Of a stretch of 64,000 bases of DNA, positions 26,187-34,803 are shown in pieces. Below the pieces are notes generated by a model. The model did not search any database, had not been told where the DNA came from, and saw nothing but the letters and a program-made list of their open reading frames with translations. The translations under genes were made by a program, and so were the position numbers. Positions within the stretch are counted from its first letter, which is position 1; the number at the start of each line of letters is the position of its first letter. This stretch comes from WHTI01 sp963756365 (GTDB taxonomy: Bacteria > Actinomycetota > CADDZG01 > WHSQ01), in the NCBI GenBank assembly GCA_963756365.1, contig CAVWNF010000003.1:2356001-2420000 (forward strand). Reading direction: 5' to 3'.

Positions 26187-26798
26187 TCACAACGCTGCCG
26201 AGATGAGGACCGCGGCCACCCCCAGCAGGACCGCCATCCCCCCAAGCGCTGACCACCTGAAGGTCCCACCGGTGCCCGACAGGACGACCCCCAGGGCTCC
26301 AGCTCCCACCGCGATCGCCCCGGTGGCCAGAGCGATCGGAACCGCGTCATTCCAGACGATCGAATCCGTCCCCCAACCGGCCACCTGCGGCCCGTAGAAC
26401 GCGGTGGCGAGGAGAAGTGCCCCGGCGGCGAGGGCGATCGCCCATGCCGCCCCATCGATCCGGTCGTGAGGTCTACCGAGGATGAGCGCCAGGGCACATG
26501 CGCCCGTCACCAGCGCAACCCAGGCGCCGGTCGCCGCACGCTCCGGACCTACCAGCACGGTCGGACCGAGCACCGCCTGAAGTCCCCGCAGGTCAACGAG
26601 TGAGGTCGTCTGCCACCGCAGGAGCCCGAGCGAGGCAGAGGCGACCACAACGAGACCCGCTGCGATCCGGCTCGCCGCGTCGCTGGCGGGGCGGGCCAAG
26701 GATCGGGAAACGGCGATAACCACGATGCCGAGGGCCGCCACGACGGGAAGATCGGCCGCTCCCGCCAGGATCGCCAGCGTCTGGATAGCGCCGATCAC
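26187..26798 (-). CDS. Hypothetical multi-pass membrane protein
   Basis: I do not recognise this family. The 203-residue protein has about seven hydrophobic segments rich in Ala, Val, Leu and Gly and few charged residues; the longest soluble loop is around SLVDLRGLQAVLGPTVLVGP. It follows the DUF5318 gene by 26 bp on the same strand and precedes the PBP gene by 85 bp. It is likely a real gene because frame, composition and spacing fit its neighbours, but no function can be given. Confidence 0.55.
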   Translation of the reverse strand: MIGAIQTLAILAGAADLPVVAALGIVVIAVSRSLARPASDAASRIAAGLVVVASASLGLLRWQTTSLVDLRGLQAVLGPTVLVGPERAATGAWVALVTGACALALILGRPHDRIDGAAWAIALAAGALLLATAFYGPQVAGWGTDSIVWNDAVPIALATGAIAVGAGALGVVLSGTGGTFRWSALGGMAVLLGVAAVLISAAL

Positions 26799-26824
26799 GG
26801 CGATGAGGGCGGGGGCCCTACGGA

Positions 26825-27274
26825 TCAGCCTCGTTGTCTACGCTCCCGGGCGGACTTGGGCTTACCGAAACGGGTACCAGCCTGGTACGCGCGCACGAGG
26901 TGATTCCAGGAGCAATCGAGGCAGACCTCGACCTCGTAGCAAGTGAACTCCTCGTGATTCTCTGCCAGCTCGACGAGCCACTCGCTCGGGTACACGACCC
27001 GACCTGAGTTCCGCTTGAGCTCGGAGCCGTAGACGTAACGCACGGCCTTCAAGGTCTCGTGCGAACAGATCGGACACGGGATCTCGATCTCCTCGCCGAT
27101 GTTCTTCGCAGCCCTGAGCAACTCGGGGTGGGCATCACAGACGTCGTTGGTATCGAGCATCCCGCGCCGCACCGACGCGATCGCCGATCGCCGCGCGAGG
27201 CTGTAGTCCACCACCTGTCCGTTAGGGCGCGGTGGGGAGCCGGTCGGATCGAACGATCTTCCAGAGAGTCCCAC
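26825..27274 (-). CDS. DUF5318 family protein
   Basis: The conserved core begins QVVDYSLARRSAIASV and continues with DVCDAHPELLRAAKN, then CPICSHE, the VYGSEL stretch and EVEVCLDCSWNHLVRAY. The four cysteines in two CxxC pairs suggest a zinc ribbon. The family is restricted to actinomycetes and has no known function; it often lies close to a class A PBP gene, as here. The frame is open further upstream into the GNAT gene; I chose the GTG at 27274, and the GTG at 27214 is an alternative. Homologues have a few residues before QVVDY, which favours the longer form. Confidence 0.75.
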   Translation of the reverse strand: MGLSGRSFDPTGSPPRPNGQVVDYSLARRSAIASVRRGMLDTNDVCDAHPELLRAAKNIGEEIEIPCPICSHETLKAVRYVYGSELKRNSGRVVYPSEWLVELAENHEEFTCYEVEVCLDCSWNHLVRAYQAGTRFGKPKSARERRQRG

Positions 27275-27318
27275 GGGCCGATGGTAATGGCTTTCGCCGA
27301 CAATCCCCCGCGGGCTCC

Positions 27319-27783
27319 TCAGGAGTCGAGATACAGGACGATGAAACGAACCTCGTCGGGAGCGGGCTCGGGTTGCTCCGCGGAGCGAACGAAACCGCAC
27401 TTCTCGAGCACCCGGATCGAACCAGCGTTGTGTTCGGCAACCCACCCCACCAGGGGCCTGGTGGTCTCGATCTTGAGGTATCGAGCGACGGCCCGGGACG
27501 CGATCCCCCGACCCCAGTGCTTGCTGTCGATCCAGTAGCCGATCTCGCGGTGGCCGTCCTGACCCCAGCTCTGGACGCTTCCGACGACCTCTCCTTCGAA
27601 CGTGACGGTTCGAGCAGAACAGGAATCGTCGGCCAGGATCTTGTGCCAGTGGGCCAGGTGAGCGTCTCGGTCCTTGGAGGCGTATTCGGCCAGAGCGGCC
27701 CCTTCAGGCTGAGCTTGGATCTCGTAGAAGACGAGCAGGTCCCCCTCCTCGACGTCCCTGAGCGCCACCTCCTTCGACCCCAT
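27319..27783 (-). CDS. GNAT family N-acetyltransferase
   Basis: A 154-residue single-domain acetyltransferase. The acetyl-CoA binding region reads IGYWIDSKHWGRGIASRAV (motif A, R/Q-x-x-G-x-G/A form with GRGIA), followed by YLKIETTRPLVGWVAEHNAGS and EKCGFVRS, as in the RimJ/RimL type. It probably acetylates a small molecule or an N-terminus; the substrate is unknown. It is divergent from the PadR gene, and its promoter shares the region with the GATATATC palindromes. Confidence 0.85.
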   Translation of the reverse strand: MGSKEVALRDVEEGDLLVFYEIQAQPEGAALAEYASKDRDAHLAHWHKILADDSCSARTVTFEGEVVGSVQSWGQDGHREIGYWIDSKHWGRGIASRAVARYLKIETTRPLVGWVAEHNAGSIRVLEKCGFVRSAEQPEPAPDEVRFIVLYLDS

Positions 27784-27829
27784 CCGGGAACCCTACCGAG
27801 CGCCTACGACGGTCGGGTTGGTAGCGTCT

Positions 27830-27876
27830 GATATATCGGTGTGATATATCAAGTGGATAGGAACTACCGATATATC
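27830..27876. promoter_or_regulatory. Three phased GATATATC palindromes before padR-ino1
   Basis: The perfect 8-bp palindrome GATATATC occurs at 27830-27837, 27843-27850 and 27869-27876. The start-to-start distances are 13 and 26 bp, an exact 1:2 ratio. In otherwise GC-rich DNA this AT-rich array is striking. It lies 37-83 bp upstream of the PadR start and also upstream of the divergent GNAT gene. PadR proteins bind AT-rich palindromes and usually repress their own promoter, so this is the likely operator. Confidence 0.6.
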
Positions 27877-27912
27877 GAGCACCGACCAAGACAACACCGA
27901 GAAGGGTAGCGA

Positions 27913-28524
27913 ATGAAGCAGCCAGGCACTCTCGAGCTTCCCGTACTGGGGCTGCTCAAGGAGAGGGAGATGCACGGATACGAGTTGCGCAAGCAGCTCG
28001 GTGCCATGCTGGGCCCCTTCTGGCAGGTCTCGTGGGGATCGCTCTACCCGACGCTGCGGCGCATGGCCAAGGCCGGGGCCGTTGAGAAGGTCGCCGAGGA
28101 AGCCCCTCGCAAGAGGGCCTCGACCAAGGCGGCTGCCAAGAACTCTCCGGGGCGCAGGAAGACCGTCTACCGCATCACCGAGCAAGGCGAGACATTGTTC
28201 GCCGACATGCTCGAGGAAGCGGGAGCCGTCGACGCCGAGCACTTCACTCTGAAGCTCGCGTTCTTCCGTTACATGCATCCGGAAACCAGGCTCGCTCTAC
28301 TCGAGCGCAGGCGCGCCTATCTGCAGGACAAGCTCGCGCAACTTAAGGACAACCTGAGGGAGTACCGGGAACGCATCGACTCGTACGCCCTCTCGCTGCA
28401 GAACCACGACCTGCTCTCGACCGAGAGCGATATCGCATGGATCGATGAACTGATCACCAAGGAGCGGGCCGGAAACATCGCCCGCCCCACGACCGCAACA
28501 CCGTTGGAAGGAAGGGGAGTCTAG
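27913..28524 (+). CDS. PadR family transcriptional regulator
   Basis: A 203-residue regulator. The N-terminal winged helix (residues about 5-85) reads LPVLGLLKEREMHGYELRKQ and SWGSLYPTLRRMAKAGAVEK, with a basic insertion (KRASTKAAAKNSPGRRK) in the wing. The C-terminal half is helical (PadR C-terminal dimerisation domain). It ends 2 bp before ino1, so the pair is one operon. In M. tuberculosis the PadR gene Rv0047c also neighbours ino1. It probably controls inositol synthesis; the ligand is unknown. Confidence 0.9.
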   Translation: MKQPGTLELPVLGLLKEREMHGYELRKQLGAMLGPFWQVSWGSLYPTLRRMAKAGAVEKVAEEAPRKRASTKAAAKNSPGRRKTVYRITEQGETLFADMLEEAGAVDAEHFTLKLAFFRYMHPETRLALLERRRAYLQDKLAQLKDNLREYRERIDSYALSLQNHDLLSTESDIAWIDELITKERAGNIARPTTATPLEGRGV

Positions 28525-28526
28525 AG

Positions 28527-29708
28527 ATGTCCAAGGTCCGAGTCGCCATCATCGGCGTCGGCAACTGCGCTTCATCGCTGGTCCAGGGGATCGAGTACTA
28601 CGCCAAGGCCCGCACCGACGAGACCGTCCCTGGTCTCATGCACGTTGACCTCGGTGGCTACCACGTCTCCGATGTCGAGTTCACCGCGGCGTTCGACGTT
28701 GACGCGAACAAGGTCGGACTCGACCTCGCCGAAGCGATCTGGATCGAGCCGAACAACACCGTTAAGTTCTCGGACGTCCCCGAGACCGGCATCAAGGTCA
28801 TGCGCGGGCACACCTACGACGGACTCGGCAAGTACTACCGCGAGATCGTCACCGAATCCGAGATGCCCCCCGTTGACATCGCGAAGGTGCTCCGGGAGAC
28901 GAAGACGGACGTCGTCATCAACTACCTTCCGGTCGGTTCCGAGCAGGCAGCTCGCTTCTATGCAGAGCAGGCCCTCGAAGCCGGGGTCGCATTCATCAAC
29001 TGCATGCCGGTGTTCATCGCCACCAACGAGGACTGGGCCGCTCGATTCACCAAGCATGGCGTCCCGATCATCGGTGATGACATCAAGAGCCAGCTCGGCG
29101 CGACGATCAGCCACCGTGTCCTCAGCAAGTTGTTCGAGGCCCGCGGCGTGGTGATCGATCACACCTACCAGCTGAACTTCGGCGGCAACATGGACTTCAA
29201 GAACATGCTCGAGCGCGAGCGTCTCGAGTCCAAGAAGATCAGCAAGACCCAGTCGGTTACTTCGCAGATCACGGGCGGGATCGACCCAGAAGACATCCAC
29301 ATCGGCCCCTCGGACCACGTTCCGTGGCTGAAGGATCGCAAGTGGGCGTACATCCGGATCGAAGGCCGTGAGTTCGGTGACATCCCGATCTCGATGGAAC
29401 TCAAGCTCGAGGTCTGGGACTCTCCCAACTCGGCCGGCGTCGTGATCGACGCGGTTCGCTGCGCCAAGGTCGCACTCGACCGTGGCATCGGTGGTCCGCT
29501 GTTGGCCCCGTCCGCCTACTTCATGAAGTCGCCTCCGGTTCAGTACACCGACCCGGAAGCCCACGATCTGGTTGAGGCGTTCATCGCCGGCGAGATCGAC
29601 GGGATGGCCAAGCGCGTCGAGGCGCACCTGAATGGTCACTCGACCAACGGGCACCTCAACGGCAACGGACATGTCGATCTGACCAAGGAAGGCGTCCTCG
29701 GTCACTAA
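28527..29708 (+). CDS. ino1: Inositol-3-phosphate synthase
   Basis: A 393-residue NAD-dependent enzyme that cyclises glucose 6-phosphate to inositol phosphate, the first step to phosphatidylinositol, and in many actinomycetes to mycothiol. The N-terminal Rossmann motif VAIIGVGNCASSLVQG binds NAD; the family stretches NYLPVGSEQAARFYAEQA and GDDIKSQLGATISHRVL are present. The C-terminal tail has NGHSTNGHLNGNGH-like low complexity. A ribosome binding site AAGGGGAG precedes ATG 28527. A terminator follows at 29732. Confidence 0.96.
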   Translation: MSKVRVAIIGVGNCASSLVQGIEYYAKARTDETVPGLMHVDLGGYHVSDVEFTAAFDVDANKVGLDLAEAIWIEPNNTVKFSDVPETGIKVMRGHTYDGLGKYYREIVTESEMPPVDIAKVLRETKTDVVINYLPVGSEQAARFYAEQALEAGVAFINCMPVFIATNEDWAARFTKHGVPIIGDDIKSQLGATISHRVLSKLFEARGVVIDHTYQLNFGGNMDFKNMLERERLESKKISKTQSVTSQITGGIDPEDIHIGPSDHVPWLKDRKWAYIRIEGREFGDIPISMELKLEVWDSPNSAGVVIDAVRCAKVALDRGIGGPLLAPSAYFMKSPPVQYTDPEAHDLVEAFIAGEIDGMAKRVEAHLNGHSTNGHLNGNGHVDLTKEGVLGH

Positions 29709-29731
29709 GTCTCACCGCTTCATGTTCAATG

Positions 29732-29766
29732 AGCCCCGGCACCTGTTGCCGGGGCTCTTTACTTTG
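29732..29766 (+). terminator. Rho-independent terminator after ino1
   Basis: A strong stem AGCCCCGGCA / TGCCGGGGCT (29732-29756) with a 5-base loop is followed by CTTTACTTT. It begins 23 bp after the ino1 stop and would end the padR-ino1 transcript. Confidence 0.8.
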
Positions 29767-29776
29767 AGGAGGGGAG

Positions 29777-31045
29777 ATCGCCCGCAGATTCGCGTTCGAG
29801 CGTGACTTCAAGCTGCTGCTGGTGGCGCAGTTCGTCGCGCAGGGGGCCGATGGGATGGCTCAGGCCGCGTTCGCCGATGTCCTGATCCTCGAGCCCACCG
29901 GGCAGGGAACGCCCGGCAAGATCCTCGCCCTGTTCGCGATCACCCTCATCCCGTATTCAGTCATCGCTCCCTTCCTCGGTGTGTTCGTCGATAGATGGGA
30001 ACGGCGACGACTGTTGAGTTGGACGAACGCTCTCCGCGCCCTCCTTCTCCTGACCATCCTGTTGTGGTCGAAGGTCATCCCTGCGGGCGACACGCCGTTG
30101 TTCATCAGCGTGCTGGTGCTCCAGGGTCTCGGGCGCTTGTTCCTCGCCACGAAGGGCGCGGTGCTTCCGGTGGTTCTCCACGAGCACAACCTCATCCGAG
30201 GGAACTCGTTATCGGGAGCGGGGGGCACGTTGTCTGCGGTCCTCGGCGGGGGCATCGGTCTGGCCCTCTCGGGTGCGCTCGGCGCGTACGGAACGCTCAC
30301 GATCGCTGGTGGCATGTACCTGGTTCCGGTCGTTGCGGCTCGATTGATAGGGACGCCGATGGCGCACCCGCGCGCCCGCGCCGCCACCTTGTGGGCCGCC
30401 ATGAAGGACATCGCCGGTGATCTGTGGGTGGGGTTGAAGGAGATCGGCGGTCGTCCTCGCGCCCGGCTTCCGCTGATCGCGATCTTTGTTCTCAGGAGCG
30501 TCGGCATCTTCATCGCCGTGTTGATCATCCTTCTGATCAAGCGCGACTTCACCACGCAGGACGATCACTTCGGCACGATCGGTCTGTCGGGCCTCGCGCT
30601 TGGGTTCGCCGGCCTCGGAGCATTGGGGGCAGCGCTGACCGCGAGTCGCGTGGGAAGGAAAGTTGGAACCGGGGGCCTGATGATCGCCGGGTACATGTGC
30701 GTCTCGGCGAGCCTCCTCATCTTCGGTCGTCCCGATCACGTCTATGAGTTGCTCGGCTTGGCATTCATCAGCGGAGCGGGAGGATTCTTCTGCAAGGTCG
30801 GCGTCGACGCCCAGGTCCAGCGTGCTCTCCCGGATGAATACCGGGGGCGTGCCTTTTCCCTCTACGACATCCTCTACAACCTCGCCAGTGTCGTGGGCGG
30901 CGCGGTCGTTGTGATCTGGGCAGGCTCGAGCATCTTCACAACCCTCACCGTCGGGGGCCTTGTCACCCTTGCCCTCACCGCGGTGCTGGTCCTCGAGACC
31001 CGCCGCATCGGAATCCTCGGCCCCACCCCCAGACCGATCACCTAA
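29777..31045 (+). CDS. MFS transporter
   Basis: An integral membrane protein of about 420 residues with about 12 membrane segments, similar to the enterobactin-exporter-like MFS group (FLGVFVDRWERRRLL is the motif A region). The first GTG (29822) would cut into the segment KLLLVAQFVAQG. The frame is open upstream to an AGGAGG ribosome binding site (29767-29772), and the best placed codon is ATC at 29777, giving (M)ARRFAFERDFKLLLVAQF. Either a rare ATC start or a base error is possible; 29822 is the conservative alternative. Substrate unknown. Confidence 0.8.
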   Translation: MARRFAFERDFKLLLVAQFVAQGADGMAQAAFADVLILEPTGQGTPGKILALFAITLIPYSVIAPFLGVFVDRWERRRLLSWTNALRALLLLTILLWSKVIPAGDTPLFISVLVLQGLGRLFLATKGAVLPVVLHEHNLIRGNSLSGAGGTLSAVLGGGIGLALSGALGAYGTLTIAGGMYLVPVVAARLIGTPMAHPRARAATLWAAMKDIAGDLWVGLKEIGGRPRARLPLIAIFVLRSVGIFIAVLIILLIKRDFTTQDDHFGTIGLSGLALGFAGLGALGAALTASRVGRKVGTGGLMIAGYMCVSASLLIFGRPDHVYELLGLAFISGAGGFFCKVGVDAQVQRALPDEYRGRAFSLYDILYNLASVVGGAVVVIWAGSSIFTTLTVGGLVTLALTAVLVLETRRIGILGPTPRPIT

Positions 31046-31063
31046 CCCTCCGCCGAGGAGGCG

Positions 31064-31108
31064 TCTCGGCGTGTGAACGGTCCGCACGTGGCCGGATTCA
31101 CGCCGAGA
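31064..31108. repeat. Dispersed palindromic repeat, copy C (inverted orientation)
   Basis: Perfect 10-bp arms TCTCGGCGTG (31064-31073) and CACGCCGAGA (31099-31108). The centre is the reverse complement of that in copies A and D (AATCCGGCCACGTG read on the minus strand), so this copy is inverted. It lies between the convergent MFS and methyltransferase genes, 18 bp after one stop codon and 11 bp from the other. Confidence 0.75.
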
Positions 31109-31119
31109 GTTGCAAGGGG

Positions 31120-31848
31120 TTAGGGGTGGCGGGCTACCAGCATGAACTCGGCGTGCTCGGTGTCAGGGACTCGGCGGGCGAAATCGCCGGGGTCGACCGA
31201 CCAGATCGCCTCGGGGATGAGTCCCACGCCGAGAGACAGGAGGCGCAGTTCCCGGGGGGTGTAGACGCCGGTCCAGAGATCCGCCGCGCGTTCCTCGCCG
31301 GCTTCGTTCTTGAGCACGGTGTTCTCGTGCACCACGCCCTTATCGGCATCGAACGAGGCCTCACGGGGGTGGGTCAACTCGAAGTACGAACTGAACGCGG
31401 TCACGATCACCCGGCCCCCGGGCTTAACGGCCTCTGCCATCCGCTTGAGGACGAGAGCATCGTCCTCGCCCATCAGCCCGAAGCCTCCCTGACACATCGA
31501 GATGACCGCATCGAACTCGTCATCGAAGGGCATCTGGCGCGCGTCGACGAGGAAGAATGCGGCCGAAACCTTTGCCTCCCGGGCTCGTTCGGCGGCAACA
31601 TCGAGGAATCTCTGGGAAACGTCCACACCCGTCACCGAGAACCCCGCCTGCGCCAGAGGAACGGAGTGACGGCCGGGCCCGCAGCCAACATCGAGCACCC
31701 TGGCCCCGGGGCTCAGGTCGAGCAGTTCGGTTAGGAACGCGATCTCCTGGTCGGTGCCCTTGGTGAACGAGTACCGGAGGTAGGCGGCCCCGAGGTGGTC
31801 GCCCAGTTCCGAGAAGTAAGGACTCCCCGGATGTGCGGGTCCGGTCAC
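31120..31848 (-). CDS. SAM-dependent class I methyltransferase
   Basis: A 242-residue Rossmann-fold methyltransferase. Motif I is ARVLDVGCGPGRHSVPLAQ, with the acidic motif II in VTGVDVSQRFLDVA and DARQMPFDDEFDAVISMCQG as motif III-IV. The substrate cannot be inferred. The GTG start overlaps the stop of the CCA-adding enzyme gene (GTGA), so the two are translationally coupled. Confidence 0.85.
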   Translation of the reverse strand: MTGPAHPGSPYFSELGDHLGAAYLRYSFTKGTDQEIAFLTELLDLSPGARVLDVGCGPGRHSVPLAQAGFSVTGVDVSQRFLDVAAERAREAKVSAAFFLVDARQMPFDDEFDAVISMCQGGFGLMGEDDALVLKRMAEAVKPGGRVIVTAFSSYFELTHPREASFDADKGVVHENTVLKNEAGEERAADLWTGVYTPRELRLLSLGVGLIPEAIWSVDPGDFARRVPDTEHAEFMLVARHP

Positions 31849-33305
31849 TCCGGGTCCTCGTCGGTCTTCTTCCTCGGCTTGGGTGCGACTCTCTCACCGG
31901 GAGGAGAGATGTCCCTCTCCCGCGCCCACTCGTCGAGACGTGCGTACGCCGCGTCCTCTCCGATCGAGCCTTCCTCGAGCCTGATCTCCATGAGGAACTC
32001 GAGCGCGTCCCCGATCAATCGGCCTTCGCCGGCCCCGAGGTACGCCATCACCTGGCGGCCGTCGAGATCCGGGCGCATGTTCTCGAGTTCCTCGCGCTCC
32101 TTCAGGTTCTCGATGCGCTCCTCGAACTCGTCCATCGCACCTTGGAGCCGTCGTGCCTTCGCCGGATTGCGCGTCGTGCAATCAGCGCGCACGAGGAGGT
32201 TCAGGTTCTTGAGGTGAGTCCCCGCGTCACGAACGTACCGGCGCACGGCCGAGTCGGTCCATGTCTCGTCGTAGCCGTGGAACCTGTGATGGAGATAGAT
32301 GAGTTCGGTGACCTCGTCAACGATCTCATTCGAGAACCTCAGTTCCTTGAGTCGCTGCTTCGCCATCCGTGCCCCGACCACCTCATGGTGATGGAACGTG
32401 ACGCCGTCCTCGCTGATAGCGCGCGTCGCGGGCTTCCCGATGTCATGGAGCAGCGCCGCCAAGCGGAGGGGCAGGATCGGATCCGTTCGTTCGACGACCG
32501 CCAGAGTGTGGCGGAAGACGTCCTTGTGTCTCTGGATCGGATCCTGCTCGAGTTTCAGTGCCCCAAGCTCCGGCAGGAAGATGTCGGTGATCCCAGTCTC
32601 GTCCGCGATCGTCAGCGCGCGCTCCACGGCTGGTCCGAGCACTAGCTTCGAGAGCTCGTCGCGGATCCGCTCCGCCGAGACCGTCTCGAGCGCGTCCTTC
32701 ATAGCCCGGATCGCGGCCACGGCATCGTCGTCGATCCGGAAGCCGAGTTGCGCCACGAACCGGAATGCCCGGAGCATCCGCAAGGGATCGTCCGTGAAGG
32801 AACGCTCTGGCTCGATCGGGGTTCTCAGCATCTTGCGCCCGAGGTCTTCGAGACCACCGAACGGATCGACCGAGGTTCTCTCCGGAAGCCTGATCGCCAT
32901 CGCGTTCACGGTGAAGTCACGACGCGACAGGTCGGTATCGATCGAGGCCTCGAACTCGACCTCGGGATGCCTCGACTCAGGCTCGTACCTCTCCGACCGA
33001 AAGGTCGTGATCTCCATGTGGATCCCGGCGATCATCGCTCCGATGGTGCCGAACTCGGCTCCTTGAAGCCAGACGTCCCCTGCCACCGGCTTGATGATCG
33101 CCTGCGTTTCATCTGGAGGGGCATCGGTGGCGAGATCGAGGTCTACGTGGGCCCGCCTGAGGGCCATGTCTCTCACCGGCCCCCCCACCAGGTACAGCTC
33201 GCGCCCGTGGTTCCTGAAGAGGCGCGCCAGTTCCATCACGGGAGACCCCTCGGAGAGGAGTTCAGCGATAGCGCCAGCGGCAGATGGAGTGGTCTTGGGA
33301 GTCAT
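31845..33305 (-). CDS. CCA tRNA nucleotidyltransferase (PcnA-like)
   Basis: The chosen start is ATG 33305 (MTPKTTPSAAGAIAELL), giving 486 residues. The head domain carries YLVGGPVRDMALRR and the metal-binding DLDLATDAPPDE. The neck and RNA-binding regions follow (RMLRAFRFVAQLGFRI). An HD domain has LAALLHDIGKPATR near residue 290. The enzyme adds or repairs the tRNA 3' CCA end. In M. tuberculosis the homologue (Rv3907c) is also close to the DUF6049-murJ block. A longer frame to 33407 exists but overlaps the PilT gene. Confidence 0.92.
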   Translation of the reverse strand: MTPKTTPSAAGAIAELLSEGSPVMELARLFRNHGRELYLVGGPVRDMALRRAHVDLDLATDAPPDETQAIIKPVAGDVWLQGAEFGTIGAMIAGIHMEITTFRSERYEPESRHPEVEFEASIDTDLSRRDFTVNAMAIRLPERTSVDPFGGLEDLGRKMLRTPIEPERSFTDDPLRMLRAFRFVAQLGFRIDDDAVAAIRAMKDALETVSAERIRDELSKLVLGPAVERALTIADETGITDIFLPELGALKLEQDPIQRHKDVFRHTLAVVERTDPILPLRLAALLHDIGKPATRAISEDGVTFHHHEVVGARMAKQRLKELRFSNEIVDEVTELIYLHHRFHGYDETWTDSAVRRYVRDAGTHLKNLNLLVRADCTTRNPAKARRLQGAMDEFEERIENLKEREELENMRPDLDGRQVMAYLGAGEGRLIGDALEFLMEIRLEEGSIGEDAAYARLDEWARERDISPPGERVAPKPRKKTDEDPE

Positions 33306-33315
33306 CCCCCACAGA

Positions 33316-34416
33316 CTATGAGACTGCTTGCAGTCCTTCTTGCTCCAGGGCCAGCTGGAAGTCGTGTTGATTCGTCGCCGTCGCCATGGCGTCCTCGAGG
33401 CTGACAAGGCCGGAGCGGAACAGGGAGAGCAACGACTGATCGAATGTCTGCATCCCGTAGAAGGAGGACTCTGCGATCAGATCGTGGATCAGGTGGGTCT
33501 TGCGCTCATCAACGATCAGGTCTCTGATGCGGCCGTTCATGACCAGCACCTCGGTCGCGGGGACCTGGCCCCGGTTGTCCTTCCTCGAGACGAGCCGCTG
33601 CGAGACGATCCCTCTGAGCGAACCGGCTAGAGAACCGCGGATCCGATTCTGGTCATGGGGTGGGAAGAAGTCGATGACGCGCGACACGGTCTCGGCCACA
33701 TCGGTCGTGTGAAGGGTAGAGATCACGAGGTGTCCCGTCTCGGCCGCCTGGAGAGCAGCGGTCACGGTCTCCGCGTCCCTGATCTCGCCGATGAATATGA
33801 CGTCTGGGTCCTCACGCATCGCCGCGCGCAAGCCGGTCGCGAAATCGGCTGTGTCGGACCCGATCTCTCGCTGGTTCACGATCGCCGTCTTGTCGCCGTG
33901 AAGGATCTCGATCGGGTCCTCGATGGTCAGGATGTGACACGCACGCGTCATGTTGATGTTGTCGATCATCGCCCCGGTGGTCGTGGTCTTCCCCGAGGAT
34001 GTTGGCCCTGTCACGAGTATCAACCCGCGCTTCTCTTCCGACATCAGCTTGACCGCCGGAGGAAGGCCGAGAACCTCGATCGGCGGGCATGAGGGCAACA
34101 CACGCCGCGCCGCTAGGGAAACCTGGCCCTTCTGCAGGTAGACGTGCATCCTGAACCGTCCTGCCGAGGGATCCGTGTATGCGAAATCGATCTCGCCTGT
34201 GGCTTCGAAGGTCACCGTCTGAGCTGGGGTCATGGCTTCGTGACACATCGCCCTGGAGGCGTCGGCGTCAACCGATGGAAGCTCCGCTCGCTGAAGAACC
34301 CCGTTGACACGCACGGAAGGTGGAGCCCCCGGGCGGACGTGGAGGTCTGAGGCCTTCCGCTCTGTCGCGTAGGCGAGCAGGTCAGTGAGGGTGATGGTCA
34401 TCATCCCTGTAGTCAT
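33316..34416 (-). CDS. PilT/GspE-type ATPase (twitching-motility-like)
   Basis: A 366-residue ATPase. The N-terminal PAS-like domain starts TLTDLLAYATERKASDLHVR, and the motor domain has Walker A GPTSSGKTTTTG, the Asp box TIEDPIEI, Walker B with DPDVIFIGEIRDAET and the His box STLHTTDVAETVSRV, which fit PilT rather than PilB. The motif AIRN/ALRE region reads AGLRAAMREDP. PilT retracts type IV pili; no other pilus genes are in the window. The start is ATG 34416 or 34401. It stands 11 bp upstream of the CCA enzyme gene. Confidence 0.88.
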   Translation of the reverse strand: MTTGMMTITLTDLLAYATERKASDLHVRPGAPPSVRVNGVLQRAELPSVDADASRAMCHEAMTPAQTVTFEATGEIDFAYTDPSAGRFRMHVYLQKGQVSLAARRVLPSCPPIEVLGLPPAVKLMSEEKRGLILVTGPTSSGKTTTTGAMIDNINMTRACHILTIEDPIEILHGDKTAIVNQREIGSDTADFATGLRAAMREDPDVIFIGEIRDAETVTAALQAAETGHLVISTLHTTDVAETVSRVIDFFPPHDQNRIRGSLAGSLRGIVSQRLVSRKDNRGQVPATEVLVMNGRIRDLIVDERKTHLIHDLIAESSFYGMQTFDQSLLSLFRSGLVSLEDAMATATNQHDFQLALEQEGLQAVS

Positions 34417-34489
34417 CGGCAGGGGGCGACGTCCTATTTAGGAGTGACTTCCCCCCGTTAGGGGGGGCCCAGATATGCCCCTCTTGCTC

Positions 34490-34512
34490 GTTTTCGTCCG
34501 GATCGAGGGTAA
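34490..34512 (+). promoter_or_regulatory. Possible SigB/SigF-type promoter before the KGG protein
   Basis: GTTTTC (34490-34495) and GGGTAA (34507-34512), 11 bp apart, resemble stress sigma factor boxes (GTTT and GGGTA). The spacing is slightly short. A 70-nt leader with the hairpin GGGCC/GGCCC would follow before the start at 34588. The target, a likely stress protein, makes the match sensible but unproven. Confidence 0.3.
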
Positions 34513-34587
34513 AGAGAGACAAGCACCAAGAAAGTGTGTGTGACAGGTACCGGGCCGCGGGAATGGCCCACGAGGAGGTTGTTCGCA

Positions 34588-34782
34588 ATGACCGACACCG
34601 CGCGGAAGATGACCAGGGCAGAAGCGGGTCGAAAGGGTGGCCAGACCACCAAGCAGCGTTATGGAGACGAGCACTTCGGGCGCATCGGGCGCATCGGAGG
34701 CAAGAAGGGTGGCGAGACCACCAAGCAGCGCTACGGCTCGGAGTTCTACCAGAAGATCGGTCGCCTGGGCGGCTCGAAGTAA
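34588..34782 (+). CDS. Small KGG-type repeat protein (stress-protein-like)
   Basis: The start is ATG 34588 behind AGGAGG. The 64-residue, strongly basic protein consists of a short N-terminus and two near-identical units: RKGGQTTKQRYGDEHFGRIG and KKGGETTKQRYGSEFYQKIG, each followed by a short GG-ending stretch. The pattern resembles the KGG motif of small stress-induced hydrophilic proteins (YciG/GsiB-like). It is monocistronic, with its own terminator, and may be highly expressed. Function is inferred only by resemblance. Confidence 0.7.
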   Translation: MTDTARKMTRAEAGRKGGQTTKQRYGDEHFGRIGRIGGKKGGETTKQRYGSEFYQKIGRLGGSK

Positions 34783-34803
34783 CCCCACCACATAACTCGC
34801 ACC

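Noticed and set aside
28572..29705. A 377-codon minus-strand ORF opposite ino1
   Set aside because: It is the mirror of the well-conserved ino1 gene; its Asp/Val/Arg-rich sequence is typical of antisense frames in high-GC DNA.
34451..34466. The hairpin CCCCCC-GTTA-GGGGGG as a riboswitch or terminator
   Set aside because: It lies between divergent genes with no known aptamer pattern and no T-run; it may be only a G/C-run coincidence.
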